Part shown: positions 17,846-27,319 of the stretch, one piece after another
Position numbering within the stretch: position 1 is the first letter of the stretch
Layout: every line of letters begins with the position of its first letter
Assembly (NCBI RefSeq): GCF_017811155.1
Contig: NZ_JACVCV010000008.1
Location: 186,001 to 250,000, forward strand
Origin: Lunatimonas salinarum
GTDB taxonomy: Bacteria > Bacteroidota > Bacteroidia > Cytophagales > Cyclobacteriaceae
Length of the DNA: 64,000 nucleotides
Direction: 5' to 3'
The notes under the pieces: generated by a model
The model's input: the letters and a program-made list of their open reading frames with translations, nothing else
The model's database searches: none
What the model was told of the DNA's origin: nothing
Position numbers and translations under genes: made by a program

Positions 17846-18598
17846 GTTATGGATTTCTGCGACACGCAAAACCTCGGCCAAAAAGTCGGGGTTTTTTTGT
17901 GCCGCATTTCCGATCACTACCAAATCCGCACCAGCTTGCCAGGCTTCCTTTGCCTTTTCAGCGGTATTGATTCCCCCTCCTACAATGAGGGGACAGGGTA
18001 CCCGGCCGCGAACAGCCCTTATCAGCTCATAGGATACAGGATATACCGCCCCACTACCGGCCTCTAGGTATAAAAACTGAAGACCCAAAAAGTACCCCGC
18101 CAGCGCCGTTGCTACGGCTAGCTCAGGTTTATCGTTAGGAATCGGTACACTCTGACTCATGTAATGCACACTACTGATCCGACCTCCATCTATTAACATA
18201 TAACCGGTTGGCAATATTTCCAAACCGGAATCCGCCAGCAAAGGTGCAGCCGCCACGTGCTGCCCGATAAGCAATTCCGGATTCCTACCGGAAATCAAGG
18301 AAATAAAAAGTATTGCGTCGGCACTATCGGCAAGCTGCACTACACTCCCCGGAAAAAGCAACACAGGCAAAGAGGCGGTAATAGTGCGGATACGGGCTAT
18401 CACGTCTAAAACATTGTCCTTTTGAACCAAACTTCCTCCCACAAGAATGTACAAAGGAGCGTAAGGCCCGGCATCCAACAGTATCTTCGCTAAGTGATCT
18501 TCTTGCCAAGAATCATCTGGGTCTATCAAAAACGCCACACCCTTTTTCCCTGTTCGATGCAACGCACGCAGCGTATCTCCTATTTGTCTACTGCTCAT
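17825..18598 (-). CDS. Geranylgeranylglyceryl/heptaprenylglyceryl phosphate synthase family
   Basis: A 257-residue TIM-barrel prenyltransferase of the PcrB/GGGPS family, which joins glycerol-1-phosphate to a polyprenyl diphosphate to make an ether lipid precursor. Visible motifs: FLIDPDD near the N-terminus, LVGGSLVQKDN, LFPGSVVQL, FLYLEAGSGA, and the phosphate-binding CPLIVGGGINTAEKA and DLVVIGNA. Bacteroidota members of this family are known. The prenyl chain length cannot be read from sequence alone. It is the last gene of a leftward three-gene operon, overlapping the previous gene by 11 bases. Confidence 0.9.
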   Translation of the reverse strand: MSSRQIGDTLRALHRTGKKGVAFLIDPDDSWQEDHLAKILLDAGPYAPLYILVGGSLVQKDNVLDVIARIRTITASLPVLLFPGSVVQLADSADAILFISLISGRNPELLIGQHVAAAPLLADSGLEILPTGYMLIDGGRISSVHYMSQSVPIPNDKPELAVATALAGYFLGLQFLYLEAGSGAVYPVSYELIRAVRGRVPCPLIVGGGINTAEKAKEAWQAGADLVVIGNAAQKNPDFLAEVLRVAEIHNLSLNVN

Positions 18599-18917
18599 GG
18601 GCTTGTTCGGCCTCCATTTTTTCCTGCACCCTGCGGATAAGTGCTTGCTTACCTATATCTAAAGCCAGCCAAAATACCCTATTCCGTAGATTGCTCCAGA
18701 AAGTGTTTCGATTCTTCTTCGCCTTTTTTGGCTTCTTGGATTTTGAGGTAGGTTCGGTGCGTATAAGGCGATAGGCTGCGGCGGTTACTAATCCTGAAAT
18801 CAGCGCAATCCCTGCTACCTGTAGGTATACACCGGAATCCTTCTTTACCAGCTCCAATTGCTTTTGAAGCGTTTGTTCCAGCTCCTCTGATTCTCTTTCA
18901 AGGTCAAATAGACTCAT
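18588..18917 (-). CDS. Small membrane protein, one transmembrane segment
   Basis: A 109-residue protein of unknown family. An acidic amphipathic N-terminus (residues 1-27) precedes a single hydrophobic segment (about 30-50). A very basic stretch rich in Lys follows (KSKKPKKAKKN) and then an amphipathic tail. It overlaps both neighbours by 4 to 11 bases, which points to translational coupling with the holin-like gene before it and GGGP synthase after it. Confidence 0.7.
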   Translation of the reverse strand: MSLFDLERESEELEQTLQKQLELVKKDSGVYLQVAGIALISGLVTAAAYRLIRTEPTSKSKKPKKAKKNRNTFWSNLRNRVFWLALDIGKQALIRRVQEKMEAEQAHEQ

Positions 18918-19270
18918 CTACCGGTACTTTTTTGCTTAAATAAGAATATAAACTTCGTGAGGCCGCTTTTCAACGAGGTCTGAAGCGACGCCGAGTTTCG
19001 AACCAAGTATAATAACAGAAGCAATACAAGGTAGCTTGCTGCTACGGTCAAAAAGCCCATGTAAACACTGGCCATCTTTTCAGCGAGAAAAAAGGCCAAC
19101 GCAATGCTTCCGAATAACAGTACCATCACTCCGGTCATTACCATAAGGATCAAGACAACTACGCGCGTGACAATGGAAGCAAAATCGTCTGCCAGCTTGT
19201 TGACCGCAATTTTTATGCGTACCTCGACGAGCTTCTTGACTGTTTCGACTATTTCGGAAAGATTCATCAT
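18914..19270 (-). CDS. Phage-holin-family (Holin-X, YqjE-like) membrane protein
   Basis: A 118-residue protein with an N-terminal amphipathic helix (MNLSEIVETVKKLVEVRIK) and two adjacent hydrophobic segments, about residues 35-62 and 68-92, with a basic tail. This is the pattern of the Phage_holin_3_6/YqjE family. Despite the family name there is no phage context here, and such genes are normal chromosomal genes in Bacteroidota. It is the first gene of the GGGP synthase operon and overlaps the next one by 4 bases. The second Met is an equally possible start. Confidence 0.78.
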   Translation of the reverse strand: MMNLSEIVETVKKLVEVRIKIAVNKLADDFASIVTRVVVLILMVMTGVMVLLFGSIALAFFLAEKMASVYMGFLTVAASYLVLLLLLYLVRNSASLQTSLKSGLTKFIFLFKQKSTGR

Positions 19271-19363
19271 GTATTCTTTTGGCGTGGAGTACTAGTTACT
19301 AATTTAACGCTAATATCACAAAAACCACGCTGGAAATCTCAAATTTCGTAATTTCGCCTCTCA

Positions 19364-20656
19364 ATGGGACAAGTTAACGCATTCTTCTATACTGCCCTAC
19401 TTATTTGTTGCCTTACCCTCGAATTGGCGGCACAAAACCGTCCTTTGCGGGTTTTTCTGAATGACGATAGTACCTCCTATGCAGGCGTTCGGATCAATGG
19501 CCAACTTTGGGCGCGTTACAATTACAATAACCCTGGCACACTTATAAACGGAGAAGAGGCATCCCGCTTTTTCGATATTTCGGTGCGACGAATCCGCTTT
19601 CAGACCTATGCCAGAATCAACAACCGCACAAACGTCACGCTAACGCTGGGCCAAAATAATATCAATTACCTAACCGCACGCTCTGGCGAAATCCGTCTAC
19701 TGGACTTTTACATAGACCATCAAATCCACAAACACCTTACAGTAGGCGGTGGGCAATCTGGCTGGAATGGCGTGTCCCGCTTTGCCGCTCCGCACACCGG
19801 CCGCATGCTTACCTTAGATGTTCCTGCGGTAGCAATGCCCACCGTAAACCAAACGGACAACATACTCCGCAAACTCAGTGCCTACCTGAATGGCCAATGG
19901 GCAAAATGGGATTACCGATTTATTTTCAGCAGACCCTATGCCCCCATAGCCAACACCCGCATTGGGCAAGTATCCAGTTTTTCTTATGTCAAAAGTGGTG
20001 TGCAGTCCGCTGCCTACGTGAAATACCAATTCTTTGAACACGAAAGCCTCGTCTCCCCCTTTCACGTAGGAACCTACGATGGGAATCGAAAAGTATTGGC
20101 TATCGGCGCCGGCTTCGAAACCCAACCAAAGGCCATGTGGCATTTGAATGACGCCGCAGACACGGTGTTGACACCGATGAATATGCGGGCGGTAGACGTA
20201 TTTGGAGAAATCCCACTAAGTCATAAAAGAGCCGTTACCTTTTATGCAGGGTATTTTTACTATGATTTTGGGCCCGATTATATCCGTATAATCGGATTAA
20301 ACAACGTAGGTGGAGGAAATAGTGCCGCAGGAACCTTTAGCGGAACAGGAAATGCATGGCCTGCTATAGGCACCGGACATATCGGCTATTTTCAATTTGG
20401 CTATCTATTCGGTTCCCAAAAAAAGAAAGAGAAATGGCAGCCCTTTATTTCGGGTCAGTATGCCGACTACGATCGGTTAAGCGAAGCCGTCTTATTTTTT
20501 GAGGGTGGGATTAATCTATTGCTCGATGGACAACGGTCAAAACTTACCTTGGCATGGCAAAATCGACCGGTCTTTGACGAGATACAACCGGAGAATTTTA
20601 GGCAAGTCATTCGAAAAAACACGTTTGTTCTTCAATACCAGGTAAGGCTGGAATAA
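19364..20656 (+). CDS. Outer-membrane porin
   Basis: A 430-residue exported protein: a signal peptide to about residue 23 (cut near LAAQ), then alternating beta-barrel strands throughout, for example RINGQLWARYNYNN, RRIRFQTYARINNRTNVTLT and a C-terminal KNTFVLQYQVRLE ending in a strand. It resembles the Bacteroidota porin family related to phosphate-selective porins O/P. The permeant is unknown. A TAATTTCG box sits only 7 bases before the ATG. There is no partner gene on the same strand. Confidence 0.8.
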   Translation: MGQVNAFFYTALLICCLTLELAAQNRPLRVFLNDDSTSYAGVRINGQLWARYNYNNPGTLINGEEASRFFDISVRRIRFQTYARINNRTNVTLTLGQNNINYLTARSGEIRLLDFYIDHQIHKHLTVGGGQSGWNGVSRFAAPHTGRMLTLDVPAVAMPTVNQTDNILRKLSAYLNGQWAKWDYRFIFSRPYAPIANTRIGQVSSFSYVKSGVQSAAYVKYQFFEHESLVSPFHVGTYDGNRKVLAIGAGFETQPKAMWHLNDAADTVLTPMNMRAVDVFGEIPLSHKRAVTFYAGYFYYDFGPDYIRIIGLNNVGGGNSAAGTFSGTGNAWPAIGTGHIGYFQFGYLFGSQKKKEKWQPFISGQYADYDRLSEAVLFFEGGINLLLDGQRSKLTLAWQNRPVFDEIQPENFRQVIRKNTFVLQYQVRLE

Positions 20657-20725
20657 CGAAGGGTTTGGGCCGGTGGCTGCCTCACGCTCAAACCAAAAGA
20701 AAAATCAGCTCAACTAGCAATACAT

Positions 20726-20768
20726 CAAAAAGCCAGCAGATGACGTATCAAACATCATCCACTGGCTT
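20726..20768 (-). terminator. Terminator of the susC-susD-lipoprotein operon
   Basis: Arms of about 14 bases (20730-20743 and 20755-20768, with a small internal mismatch) flank an 11-base loop. On the minus strand they are followed by a T run. It lies 62 bases beyond the last gene of the leftward operon. Confidence 0.75.
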
Positions 20769-20829
20769 GTAAAGGTTCAAATGATCAAAGCTTTTTCCAG
20801 CTGTTCGGCTGTAGATTAGTGCTGAGTGC

Positions 20830-21426
20830 CTATAGCTCGTTGGGATTTTGAGGATTTGGTACCCGAGCTTCCAGCACTAAAGTCCCAAATCCGGGCAGAT
20901 TCGTGTAAAATTGCGCATACCTGCCCGTAAAACGCCCGTCCAACGAGGGGTTATAGTTGTAATATTGCCCGTACTGAGAGAATACAACCCCTTCGGAAGT
21001 CGTGATGGCATAGGTGATTCGAAACTCATCCCGAACGATCCCCGCTTGGGCGACGGCCTGAGGCGTCAACCCAAACAGCGCATAGGCCTCCGCACCTGTC
21101 ATGGCGATCCTGCTGGGAAATTCCGTAAAGCTGCCTAGGGAAACGGTAGACGTACCCCTGCTGATAAAGATATCAATCCGCTCCGCTGTATGCACATCAA
21201 ACCCCTCGTAGTCCAAGTTAAAAGCAACCTCGGAAGCTTCCAATTGATTGATATTAAACCAATACTTTCCGGGCTCAATGTCGGCTTTGGCTATGATGCC
21301 AACTTCGTAATCGGGCATTTTGATACTATCATCCACCACACAAGCGGTTGAAAGCAGGGCACTGAGTATCATCATTGTATAGAGATATACGGTAGGTTTC
21401 ATTTTCTTAGTTTTTTGCATGGTCAT
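20830..21426 (-). CDS. Lipoprotein encoded downstream of SusD
   Basis: A lipoprotein of 198 residues with the lipobox LSTAC at residues ~23-27, followed by VVDDS, an acidic +2 to +5 region typical of surface-exposed Bacteroidota lipoproteins. The body is beta-rich, with one Fn3-like region (KADIEPGKYWFNINQLEASEV). Start: the frame runs open to 21528, inside the SusD gene, but an AAGGAGGA sequence lies 5 bases before the ATG at 21426 and decides for that start. It is the third gene of the susC-susD operon and may bind the same substrate at the surface (inference). Confidence 0.8.
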   Translation of the reverse strand: MTMQKTKKMKPTVYLYTMMILSALLSTACVVDDSIKMPDYEVGIIAKADIEPGKYWFNINQLEASEVAFNLDYEGFDVHTAERIDIFISRGTSTVSLGSFTEFPSRIAMTGAEAYALFGLTPQAVAQAGIVRDEFRITYAITTSEGVVFSQYGQYYNYNPSLDGRFTGRYAQFYTNLPGFGTLVLEARVPNPQNPNEL

Positions 21427-21430
21427 AAAT

Positions 21431-21438
21431 TCCTCCTT
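21431..21438 (-). promoter_or_regulatory. Strong Shine-Dalgarno site deciding a start
   Basis: The minus strand reads AAGGAGGA, ending 4 bases before the ATG at 21426. Strong sites like this are unusual in Bacteroidota, where initiation depends little on Shine-Dalgarno pairing. Confidence 0.7.
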
Positions 21439-21512
21439 CGTGTAGGTTGAGAATGCAATTCCCAACGTGTGAAATGCGTTCCGTTGCCGCAGATCCGCTT
21501 TGAATAACCGCA

Positions 21513-23141
21513 TCAAGGTCGGGCCCAAAACACCGGTTCAAACGGATCTGGCTGATATCCGGATAGTGAAGGGTTGGTTTCAAGTTCAGAGACGGGTATG
21601 ATAAACCGTTGGGGAAAGGCTGGACTCCCCATAACTGGCGCCGTCTCTGCAAAATCCGGAAAGCCCGTTCGTCGGAAATTATTATATGCCTCTATGCCAT
21701 TGCCCCATAATGCCAACTGATACTCGGTCATGATAATGTTCAGTCGCTCGTTGTCCGTCTGTGCGTTGGCGTAGGCATTGGTAATGTCTGCGATGTAGCT
21801 TTCAACTGCCGCATCACTCATTTCAAATGGACTACCAACGACAGAAGGCATCTCATCCGCTCCAAAGGATTTTACCTTTTGCATAGAAAGGCGTATGCCC
21901 TCTTGCAAAAGCGCTAACGGTTCACCACTTACATCCGTAGTCAGCGCCATCTCTGCGTGTAGGAACTTCACCATGTAAGAGGTCAGCATGGGAAATATGC
22001 CCCTTCCGGTGCCATCCGCTGCGGTTACAGTCTTAGGCGCATCGGTATCTACCAATCCACCAACCGGATACACCCCGAAGGTGGCGATCAACGCCCCCTC
22101 ATTGGAAAAAGCAGAGGGATCACCAGCATCTCTTCCGAGATAGCCACTGCCAATCAGGCCAATAGGGCAGCCACCTCCCGCACAGGTGACCACCGCTCCA
22201 CTGCCATCACCCGGCACTTGGCGGAAAATATAATATCTCAACCTGGGATCTTCGGTACTTCGATAAGATACCCTTCTGCCGGTGGTCGCACTGATACGAC
22301 CATCGTTTAGTAAATTTGCCATGGTCCAGTTATCCATCCAGTAGGAGGTAGCTTGGTTGTAGTGGTTTACATGCAGTGGGTGCCGATTCTGATTAGGGCT
22401 TTGCTGGGAGCCGTATTTGAGTTGGAAGTCTTCGCTGATAGACGCTATGAGATCTCCTTGAATCAACTGCGAAAAACCCTGCACCGAATTGATGCTTGTT
22501 TCTTTGCGTGTCTGAGCATACATTTTCAATTTCAATGTATTTCCCATTTTTCGCCAGTTTGCCAAATTACCGTTGTAGATGACATCGCCTTGAATTGCAC
22601 CAGTATGAGTGGATATTTCCTGCAAAGCGAGGTCAATCTCGTTGAGGATATCCGCATAGATTTCGGCCCCTTGATCCAACTCCGGAAAGGTTACTTCCGG
22701 ATTCAACGCATCGAAATAGGGAATATCTCCATACAAATCCACCATGACACTGAAGGTATAGGCCTTAAGTAGCCGAGCGATTCCGCGGTAGCCAATCGCC
22801 TGTTCAGAGGCCCCATCGATAATTGTCTGTAAATTAGACAATGGAATGGAATACATATTCACCCATGAGTTGCTATAGGTACCTTGGTTCTGCTCGTAAT
22901 TTCGGAGTGCCGTTATGTACCACATCCTTGTAAAAGACCCGGCGTTGGTATTTGGATCATCCAGTAAGTTGGACACCAAGGAAACCTGCGCATAGGAAAG
23001 CGTGCTGGGCAATACCAACTGCGTGGAGACATTTGGATCATCATTAATATTAAGTAGATCATCTCCACAAGCAAACAAGCCCATCAAACCCACCATGCAT
23101 CCGAGCGCATATATTTTTATTCTTCTTAGCTGCGTGTTCAT
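21513..23141 (-). CDS. SusD/RagB family nutrient-binding outer-membrane lipoprotein
   Basis: A 542-residue SusD-like lipoprotein of the SusD_like/PF12771 kind. The lipobox LFAC is followed by GDD, a surface-export type signal. The N-terminus has NINDDPN, and the core is TPR-rich (YRGIARLLKAYTFSVMVDLYGDIPYFDA), a segment typical of the family. A late segment, EYQLALWGNGIEAYNNFRRTGFP, is also characteristic. It partners the SusC protein encoded 23 bases upstream, capping the transporter and capturing substrate. No glycoside hydrolase or peptidase is adjacent, so the substrate cannot be inferred. Confidence 0.92.
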   Translation of the reverse strand: MNTQLRRIKIYALGCMVGLMGLFACGDDLLNINDDPNVSTQLVLPSTLSYAQVSLVSNLLDDPNTNAGSFTRMWYITALRNYEQNQGTYSNSWVNMYSIPLSNLQTIIDGASEQAIGYRGIARLLKAYTFSVMVDLYGDIPYFDALNPEVTFPELDQGAEIYADILNEIDLALQEISTHTGAIQGDVIYNGNLANWRKMGNTLKLKMYAQTRKETSINSVQGFSQLIQGDLIASISEDFQLKYGSQQSPNQNRHPLHVNHYNQATSYWMDNWTMANLLNDGRISATTGRRVSYRSTEDPRLRYYIFRQVPGDGSGAVVTCAGGGCPIGLIGSGYLGRDAGDPSAFSNEGALIATFGVYPVGGLVDTDAPKTVTAADGTGRGIFPMLTSYMVKFLHAEMALTTDVSGEPLALLQEGIRLSMQKVKSFGADEMPSVVGSPFEMSDAAVESYIADITNAYANAQTDNERLNIIMTEYQLALWGNGIEAYNNFRRTGFPDFAETAPVMGSPAFPQRFIIPVSELETNPSLSGYQPDPFEPVFWARP

Positions 23142-23164
23142 AAATATTGCTGGTTTAAGTCTCG

Positions 23165-26100
23165 TTAAAAGGTAACTGAAAGATTTGCACTAAACCTACG
23201 GGTAGACGGAACCCCAATAAAATCGATCCCTCTGAGACCTGGGAAGGTGCTGGTTTCAGGATCCAGATTTAAGCCTGGATGGAAATTGGGGGTTATAAAC
23301 CACAAATTTCTCCCGGAAATACCAAAATTTACGCTGCCAAATGGCGTTTTCTGCAATAGCTTGGACGGCAAGCTGTAGGTCACCGCCAGTTCACGCAATC
23401 GGAATACCGTGGCATCAAAGGTGTGAAATTCCTCTGCACCATTCCAGCCAAAACTACCGCGGTCATACCACCAGTTGAAATTCGTAATATTAATCGTGTT
23501 GGGGATTTTATTTCCATTGGCATCGGTCGCGGCTAGGTAATTGCCGCTTTCATCCCGGACTAAACTTCCGTCAGCGTTTCTCGCAGCAATGTATCCCGGC
23601 ATGACACGAGATACCATTCTATCTCCGGGGTCATTGGTAAGCCCTCTACCCACAATCTCTCTGTTGGATTTAGAATACAGGTCTCCACCCTGAACCCAAT
23701 CAAGAACCATAGAAAGTTGAATTCCCCTGTAGCTAAAGTTGTTGGTGAATCCCATCACAAAATCCGGGTTTGGATCACCGATGACTTGGGGTTCGGGATT
23801 GTCGATGTACTTGCCAAAGGTGGTGCCAGGAAGCCCGTCTATGAGCAGATTGCCCTCCGCATCCCGAATGGCCTTTCGGCCTACGAGTACACCAAAAGGC
23901 TGACCTGTACGGTGTACAATTTGCACGATCTCACTGGATCCTGCCAAACTGGTGAGAACTATTTGGTCTACCCCCTCCTGAAGTTCAAGTACTTCGTTTC
24001 TGTTCCGGGTAAAAACCGTGTACACATTCCAATTGAATCCATTTGGCGAGTTGAGCAGTTTGAGATCCAACCCGAGCTCGATACCGCGGTTTCGTACCCT
24101 TCCAATATTTACCACCTGAGTCGCCGAGCCACTTGAGGGTGGCACATTAATCGCTGTAATCCCGTTTCGGGTCTCCCGGTTATAATAGGTAATGTCCAAC
24201 CCAATCCGCTGATTCAACATCATCAACTCTGTACCGAATTCCACCTCCGTAGTAAGCTCCGGCCGTAGTTGAGGGTTTCCACGGTTGGTATTGACTGCCG
24301 AACCATTAACCGTTCCAAACTGATTTGCGAATGGAAACTGCGTAGAACCACCGCTTTGATTTACCCGCTGATTAAGTAAGAAATTATTGGCCGTAAGGTA
24401 AGGATCCGCATCGTTTCCTACCTGTCCGACACCCGCCCTTACTTTGGCGTAGTCCAGGAATCCTCCCCCTATGCTTAGGGCATCGGTCAGGATAAATGAC
24501 GTGGAAACACCGGGATAAAAATAAGAGCGGTTTTCTGCCGGCAATGTAGAGGACCAGTCGTTTCGCGCGGTGAAATTGATAAACGCCCACTCATCGTAGG
24601 CCAGCGACACATCGGCAAAGACACCTGCAAATCGTCTCCTGGCAAACCTATCCTGGAGCACAAATTGCGCAGAGGTGTTTGAAAGGCTTCTAATACCTCG
24701 CTCGATAATGCCATTTCCACCAAACTGCGATACAGAGTTGCTTCTTTGGTTGATATTCCATCCGGCGAGTGAGCTGAGGTACCACTTACTGGAAAGTTCC
24801 TTATTGACACCGATCAGCAAGTTTCCATCCAATTCGCTGTTTGCAAAGGTAGACGTTTCCATGGTTCCGGATTGCTGTATAGCTGCTCCAAATCCATTGG
24901 GTTCGAGCATGGAAAATCGCCTGTCGGTATAGGAATTAAATCCAAATTGATAGGAAACGTTGAGCCAGTCGGTAATGTCATAGGCCAGCTTCAGGTTACC
25001 AAAATAGCGATCCACGTGGCTGTCGTTATAGGTGTTATTGGCCACCCAGCGCGGATGGTTGACCGTTCGATAGTACATGGCCCCACCGTCCTCCTCCCTT
25101 TGGAAGGGATAAGCATCTGCATTGAAGCTGGTAGGCATCCATTGAACCAACTGAGAGGCTGACTGACCCCCGAAGTTACCACTGCCCAAAGAAGGGTTCT
25201 TTTGTACCGTGTTTACGTAATTTAGACCCGCACTGATTTTCAACCCCTTTTTCAACTTCGCATTTCCACCGATATTCCCGCTAATTCGATTGACAGAGGA
25301 ATTTGGAATAATGCCCGTATTATCCATCCAAGATAATCCCGCTGAGAGCGATGCCGCTTCCGAACCGGCCTGTACCGAAACCGCATGCTCCTGCAGCCTG
25401 CCGGTTTCGTAAAAATTACGGTACTTACCGATATGTGGTTCATAAGGTACATTGTCCCCACGCGTAGCTACCGCTTGAAACGATGGCGAATTAAGGAAAG
25501 GCCCCAATGCAGGGTTAGTGTATGGATGTGGAACAGTCTCATATGCCGTATATGGCGCTCCGAAGGAACCAAAATAGTTTTCGATATACACATTTCCGTT
25601 TCCTCCCTGACCGTATTCGGTCTGATAGTCCGGAAGCTTCGCAATCTCTTCGGTCCCATAACTGGCACGGTAATTTACCTCCATTCCTTTGTTTGAAGGC
25701 TTGTTGCCATTTTTAGTGGTGATAATGATCACCCCATTTTGGGCTCGGGAACCGTACAAGGCGGCGGCTGCGGCACCTTTTAGCACCGTTACCGATTCTA
25801 CAATATTGGGGTCTATGTCAAAAGCCCGGTTAGTAGAGGTATTGCCCCGACTGTCCGAATGACCTTGAATGGAATTGTCAAAAGGAATCCCATCTACCAC
25901 AAACAACGGCTGATTATTACCAGTAAGAGAAGAGCTTCCCCGGATGGTGATATTTGTATTCCCTCCCGTTACCCCACCGCTTCCCTGAATCAAAACGCCC
26001 GCTACCTTACCATTTAAAGAGCGGATCAAATCTGGCTCTGACCGCTGAGCGATGTCCCGGTCTCCAAGTTCAGAAACAGCGTATCCCAGGCCCTTCTTCT

Positions 26101-26443
26101 CGCGTTCAATGCCGATGGCCGTTACCACTACCTCATTCAAGCTGCTGATATCCGACTGCATGGTTACATTTACCACCGAGCGGCCGTTTACTTCCTCCTC
26201 GCGCTTGGCCATCCCTATAAATGAGAACACCAAGACATTGCTCCCAGTCGGAACATCTATGGAATAGGCCCCATCCAAATCTGAAACCGTACCGACACTG
26301 GTACCTTTTACCAGAATACTTACCCCAGGAATAGGTTCGTCTCCGTCAGAAGAAACGACCGTTCCCGAGACACTCACTGCCTGAGAGAAAGCATATTCTG
26401 CACATAAAGCAATTAACCAAATAACTAATAAATATTTTTTCAT
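23165..26443 (-). CDS. SusC/RagA family TonB-linked outer-membrane transporter
   Basis: A full-length 1092-residue SusC-type transporter. Order of parts: signal peptide (1-20), carboxypeptidase-regulatory-like beta-sandwich (about 24-105, GTVSDLDGAYSIDVP), plug domain starting near LNEVVVTAIG and containing IRGSSSLTGNNQPLFVVDGIPFDN cores, then a 22-strand barrel ending in a strand with terminal Phe. TonB/ExbBD energy drives uptake of oligomers delivered by the SusD partner. It is the first gene of a leftward three-gene operon. Upstream lies a long AT-rich leader with a hairpin (26571-26599). I see no clear -7 box. Confidence 0.95.
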   Translation of the reverse strand: MKKYLLVIWLIALCAEYAFSQAVSVSGTVVSSDGDEPIPGVSILVKGTSVGTVSDLDGAYSIDVPTGSNVLVFSFIGMAKREEEVNGRSVVNVTMQSDISSLNEVVVTAIGIEREKKGLGYAVSELGDRDIAQRSEPDLIRSLNGKVAGVLIQGSGGVTGGNTNITIRGSSSLTGNNQPLFVVDGIPFDNSIQGHSDSRGNTSTNRAFDIDPNIVESVTVLKGAAAAALYGSRAQNGVIIITTKNGNKPSNKGMEVNYRASYGTEEIAKLPDYQTEYGQGGNGNVYIENYFGSFGAPYTAYETVPHPYTNPALGPFLNSPSFQAVATRGDNVPYEPHIGKYRNFYETGRLQEHAVSVQAGSEAASLSAGLSWMDNTGIIPNSSVNRISGNIGGNAKLKKGLKISAGLNYVNTVQKNPSLGSGNFGGQSASQLVQWMPTSFNADAYPFQREEDGGAMYYRTVNHPRWVANNTYNDSHVDRYFGNLKLAYDITDWLNVSYQFGFNSYTDRRFSMLEPNGFGAAIQQSGTMETSTFANSELDGNLLIGVNKELSSKWYLSSLAGWNINQRSNSVSQFGGNGIIERGIRSLSNTSAQFVLQDRFARRRFAGVFADVSLAYDEWAFINFTARNDWSSTLPAENRSYFYPGVSTSFILTDALSIGGGFLDYAKVRAGVGQVGNDADPYLTANNFLLNQRVNQSGGSTQFPFANQFGTVNGSAVNTNRGNPQLRPELTTEVEFGTELMMLNQRIGLDITYYNRETRNGITAINVPPSSGSATQVVNIGRVRNRGIELGLDLKLLNSPNGFNWNVYTVFTRNRNEVLELQEGVDQIVLTSLAGSSEIVQIVHRTGQPFGVLVGRKAIRDAEGNLLIDGLPGTTFGKYIDNPEPQVIGDPNPDFVMGFTNNFSYRGIQLSMVLDWVQGGDLYSKSNREIVGRGLTNDPGDRMVSRVMPGYIAARNADGSLVRDESGNYLAATDANGNKIPNTINITNFNWWYDRGSFGWNGAEEFHTFDATVFRLRELAVTYSLPSKLLQKTPFGSVNFGISGRNLWFITPNFHPGLNLDPETSTFPGLRGIDFIGVPSTRRFSANLSVTF

Positions 26444-26570
26444 ATAAAAGGGGGTTGGTGACTCTGGAAGTTAACCTGGTCGATAAAAATTTTACCAGCC
26501 ATCCAAAAAAAAATGAAAATTCAAAAAAATATCAATCTTAACTACTTGATTTTCTGTTTATTAAAAAATA

Positions 26571-26599
26571 AACAAGATGTAACATTTTTGCATCTTGTT
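26571..26599 (-). promoter_or_regulatory. Hairpin in the susC leader, possible attenuator
   Basis: Perfect 9-base arms AACAAGATG (26571-26579) and CATCTTGTT (26591-26599) around an 11-base loop. On the minus strand the hairpin is followed by TTTATTTTTTAATAAAC, giving it a terminator-like form. No gene ends on that strand here: the next feature in that direction is susC, 128 bases away. Confidence 0.4.
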
Positions 26600-27065
26600 C
26601 TTCGAAATTGCACCAATTTTGCGAAAACACCCCTAAAATTACCCAAATTTCGAGCGCAATTAAATTAGCATCATATTTTACCTATTTACCTTTTTGCCAA
26701 ATTTTTAACTTTTTGGCATATTAAATATATTTTTTCTAACCATTAAGCTTGTTTTCTAATTTTTACGCACTTAATAATCTTTTTTGATAAATGATATACT
26801 GTTTTTTTTTACATTCATTTTTACACGTACTTTCCATTTTTTTATTTATTTTACTGATTTTATAGTTTCCATTAGACCCTATTTTTTACTATTATACATA
26901 TTTCACAACATTTTAGACATTTCAAAATTGCGACCTAAAAAAGGTAAAAAAACACCGGTAACTGCCACCTTTTACCCAACAACCACAAAGAAGAGGCCTA
27001 CGCAATTGAATGCCCCCAATACACGGATTGGGAGTCAACTATCCACTAAGATACGGTAGCTTCTG

Positions 27066-27222
27066 CTATAAACATGCAACCCCTTCAGGGTTGGGACTGT
27101 CATTGCAAGAGACGAAGGAGCGTGGCAATCTCCTCTATTTGCCGGATCGTTAAATCGAAACCTTTTCTTACATCTTATGTCTTTCGTCTTAAGTCTTCTA
27201 AAAATCTCACATCTAACCGTCT
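27066..27222. repeat. Intergenic repeat, copy A (about 157 bases)
   Basis: Near-identical to 27320-27473, differing by about ten substitutions and small indels. It begins with the palindrome CAACCCCTTCAGGGTTG, continues with a variant of the widespread GTCATTGCGAG...GCAATCTCC motif, and ends with the AGTCTTCTAAAAATCTC segment. Confidence 0.85.
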
Positions 27223-27244
27223 ACCACCACCTCAACCTTGCCCG

Positions 27245-27295
27245 GGTTTTGGCGGAAGGGGGATCGCATCATGAATAGGGTTGGCGGCCAAAACC
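27245..27295. repeat. Inverted repeat between the two repeat copies
   Basis: Perfect 9-base arms GGTTTTGGC (27245-27253) and GCCAAAACC (27287-27295) separated by 33 bases. Confidence 0.5.
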
Positions 27296-27319
27296 GGAGA
27301 GATTTTGTGACCAATCGCC

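Noticed and set aside
18914-19270. Prophage remnant suggested by the holin family name
   Set aside because: No integrase, capsid, tail or lysin genes are nearby, and the protein has the chromosomal YqjE-like form.
26784-27059. Open frame of 91 codons on the plus strand in the gene-free region
   Set aside because: It is rich in Phe and Ile from AT-rich DNA, has no ribosome-binding or promoter signal, no recognisable domain, and ends just before the repeat. It looks like chance.
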